Assembly (NCBI GenBank): GCA_955652025.1
Contig: CATPAO010000346.1
Span: 1-5,586, forward strand
Reading direction: 5' to 3'
Length of the DNA stretch: 5,586 nt
Origin: Casimicrobiaceae bacterium
GTDB lineage: Bacteria; Pseudomonadota; Gammaproteobacteria; Burkholderiales; Casimicrobiaceae
This document shows, piece by piece, positions 4,371 through 5,586 of the stretch. The stretch's first letter is position 1; the number at the start of each line of letters is the position of its first letter. The translations under genes and the position numbers were made by a program. Under the pieces are notes generated by a model. It made no database searches and was not told the DNA's origin. It saw nothing but the letters and a program-made list of their open reading frames with translations.

Positions 4371-5586
4371 TCAACCAAGATAGGCGGCGACGCGTTGGCG
4401 CTGGAGCTCGGTCATCGGCAGCCCGCATTTGGTCCGCCGCCAGAGCACGTCCTCGGCGGTGCGCGCCCATTCGTGCGCGACGAAATGATCGACCTCGCGC
4501 GCGGTCAACTGCGCGCCGAAGTCCTCGCCGAGATCGGCCGTTGTTCGGACGTCGCCGAGCACATCGATCGCCGCGGTGCCGTGGCGACTTCCGATCGCGC
4601 GGAGCAGCGCGGCCGGAATCTGCCGATAGCGATCGCACAAGTGCGCGAACCACGCGTTGCGATCGCGGCCGGGCAAATCGCCGCCGGGCAGCGTCGCTTT
4701 GCGAGTCCACGCCGGCGTCATTTGCGGAAAAAAGGGCGCGAACTCAGCGAGCGCCTGCTCGGCCAGCTTCCGATACGTCGTGATCTTGCCCCCAAAGATC
4801 GACAGTAAGGGCGCACCATCCTCGGCGTCCATCTTCAGCACGTAATCGCGCGTGACCGCGGACGGATTGTCGGCGCCGTCGTCGTAGAGCGGCCGCACAC
4901 CGCTGTACGTCCACACGATGTCACCACGGGTGAGCGTTCGTTCGAGATAATCGTTGACGAGCGCCAACAGATAGTCCGTCTCTTCGCCGTCGATCGCCGG
5001 ATGATCGTATTGGTCGACGGGGACGTCGGTCGTACCGATCAGCGAATAGTTTTCCTGATACGGGATGACGAACACGATCCGCGCGTCGGCGTTCTGCAGG
5101 ATGTACGCATGCCCTTCCGGATGCACGCGCGGCACGACGATGTGACTGCCTTTCACGTGACGGACGTTCGCCCGCGTCGGCTCCGCGCTGACGCTGTCCA
5201 ACACGTCCTTGACCCAGGGACCTGCGGCGTTGACGAGACCGCGCGCGGAAACCGTCTCGGTCTTGCCATCGGCCGCCAGGAGTTCTGCGCGCCACTGGCC
5301 GTTCGCGCAGCGCGCGCGGACAAGCGCCGTGCGCACGCGGATCTGCGCGCCTTTCGCTTGCGCGTCCTGCGCGTTCAGCACGACGAGACGCGCATCGTCG
5401 ACACGCGCATCGGCGTAGACGAAGCCGCGCCCAAAACGCGGCTTGAGCCCGGCGCCCCAGCGGCTGCCCGCGAGATTGACGCCGAACGATTTCGGCAGCG
5501 TCATCTTCCCGCCGAGCCGATCGTAGAGAAACAGTCCGGCGCGAATCATCCAGCCCGGCCGCAAGTGCGGCTCGTGCGGCAGCACG
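4371..5586 (-). CDS. glpD: Aerobic glycerol-3-phosphate dehydrogenase GlpD, C-terminal 405 residues (runs off right edge)
   Basis: This is an FAD enzyme of the inner-membrane surface that oxidises glycerol 3-phosphate to dihydroxyacetone phosphate and passes electrons to quinone. About 100 N-terminal residues, including the FAD Rossmann motif, lie outside the window. Residue numbers start at the codon of 5585-5583. Blocks that closely match E. coli GlpD from memory are LPHEPHLRPGWMIRAGLFLYD (2-22), VDDARLVVLNAQ (62-73), LVNAAGPWVKD (117-127), KGSHIVVPRVH (145-155), AYILQNADARIVFVIPY (160-176), IGTTDV (183-188), DIVWTYSGVRPLYDD (222-236) and FGGKITTYRKLAEQAL (264-279). The C-terminal helical domain (about 290-404) carries DLGEDFG (351-357) and HEWARTAEDVLWRRTK (371-386). 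It ends VAAYLG, several residues shorter than E. coli. The apparent GTG at 5585 is internal, not a start. No frameshift or missing key block is seen. The HAD phosphatase gene follows within 16 bases. Confidence 0.97.
   Translation of the reverse strand, partial: VLPHEPHLRPGWMIRAGLFLYDRLGGKMTLPKSFGVNLAGSRWGAGLKPRFGRGFVYADARVDDARLVVLNAQDAQAKGAQIRVRTALVRARCANGQWRAELLAADGKTETVSARGLVNAAGPWVKDVLDSVSAEPTRANVRHVKGSHIVVPRVHPEGHAYILQNADARIVFVIPYQENYSLIGTTDVPVDQYDHPAIDGEETDYLLALVNDYLERTLTRGDIVWTYSGVRPLYDDGADNPSAVTRDYVLKMDAEDGAPLLSIFGGKITTYRKLAEQALAEFAPFFPQMTPAWTRKATLPGGDLPGRDRNAWFAHLCDRYRQIPAALLRAIGSRHGTAAIDVLGDVRTTADLGEDFGAQLTAREVDHFVAHEWARTAEDVLWRRTKCGLPMTELQRQRVAAYLG

Noticed and set aside
3776..4783. 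A 335-codon open frame on the plus strand
   Set aside because: It is antisense to the HAD phosphatase and glpD, both of which have full family motifs. Arg-rich low-complexity translation marks it as a shadow.
1..5586. CRISPR arrays, tRNA or rRNA genes, insertion sequences, integrase or attachment sites
   Set aside because: No spaced direct repeats, cloverleaf, rRNA-like stretch, transposase motifs or terminal inverted repeats were seen on either strand.

Overview
The window is GC-rich (low-60s percent by eye), with many TCG, GCG and CGC codons. Its proteins are closest, as far as I can recall, to Burkholderiaceae (Burkholderia, Paraburkholderia or Caballeronia). That assignment is inference from gene content, protein wording and a repeat type seen in Burkholderiales. 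Nearly everything reads on the minus strand; the only plus-strand gene content is a decayed glutaminase gene.

Region 1 (about 1-2764, minus strand) is a tripartite drug-efflux locus. In order of transcription it holds: a MarR-type repressor (2321-2764, GTG start); a 50-residue single-span membrane protein (2094-2246); an outer-membrane efflux lipoprotein of the NodT/OprM type (635-2092), 1 base after the small gene; a palindromic extragenic repeat (about 551-630); a second small one-span membrane protein with a GTG start (296-520); and the start of an EmrA/HlyD-type membrane fusion protein that runs off the left edge (1-226). An inner-membrane EmrB-type pump gene would be expected just beyond. 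Two near-identical operator-like sites (14 of 16 bases) sit before marR and before the efflux genes. The marR copy lies in the spacer of a very good TTGACA-17-CATAAT promoter, and the second covers the proposed -35 of the efflux promoter. This implies that the repressor controls both itself and the pump.

Region 2 (2862-3563, plus strand) is a glutaminase A pseudogene of the type with a C-terminal cyclic-nucleotide-binding (cNMP) domain. Glutaminase pieces occur in all three forward frames, with the N-terminus and two large inner parts missing. Only the C-terminal cNMP-binding domain is still open and ordered.

Region 3 (3566-5586, minus strand) holds glpD, the aerobic glycerol-3-phosphate dehydrogenase (C-terminal 405 residues, running off the right edge). 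It is followed at once by a HAD-IIB phosphatase, probably in the same transcript. The phosphatase and the pseudogene meet tail to tail with 2 bases between their stop codons.

The window looks mostly like ordinary chromosome. The less routine parts are the paired operators, the two small membrane proteins embedded in the efflux operon, the fragmented glutaminase and the intra-operon palindromic repeat.
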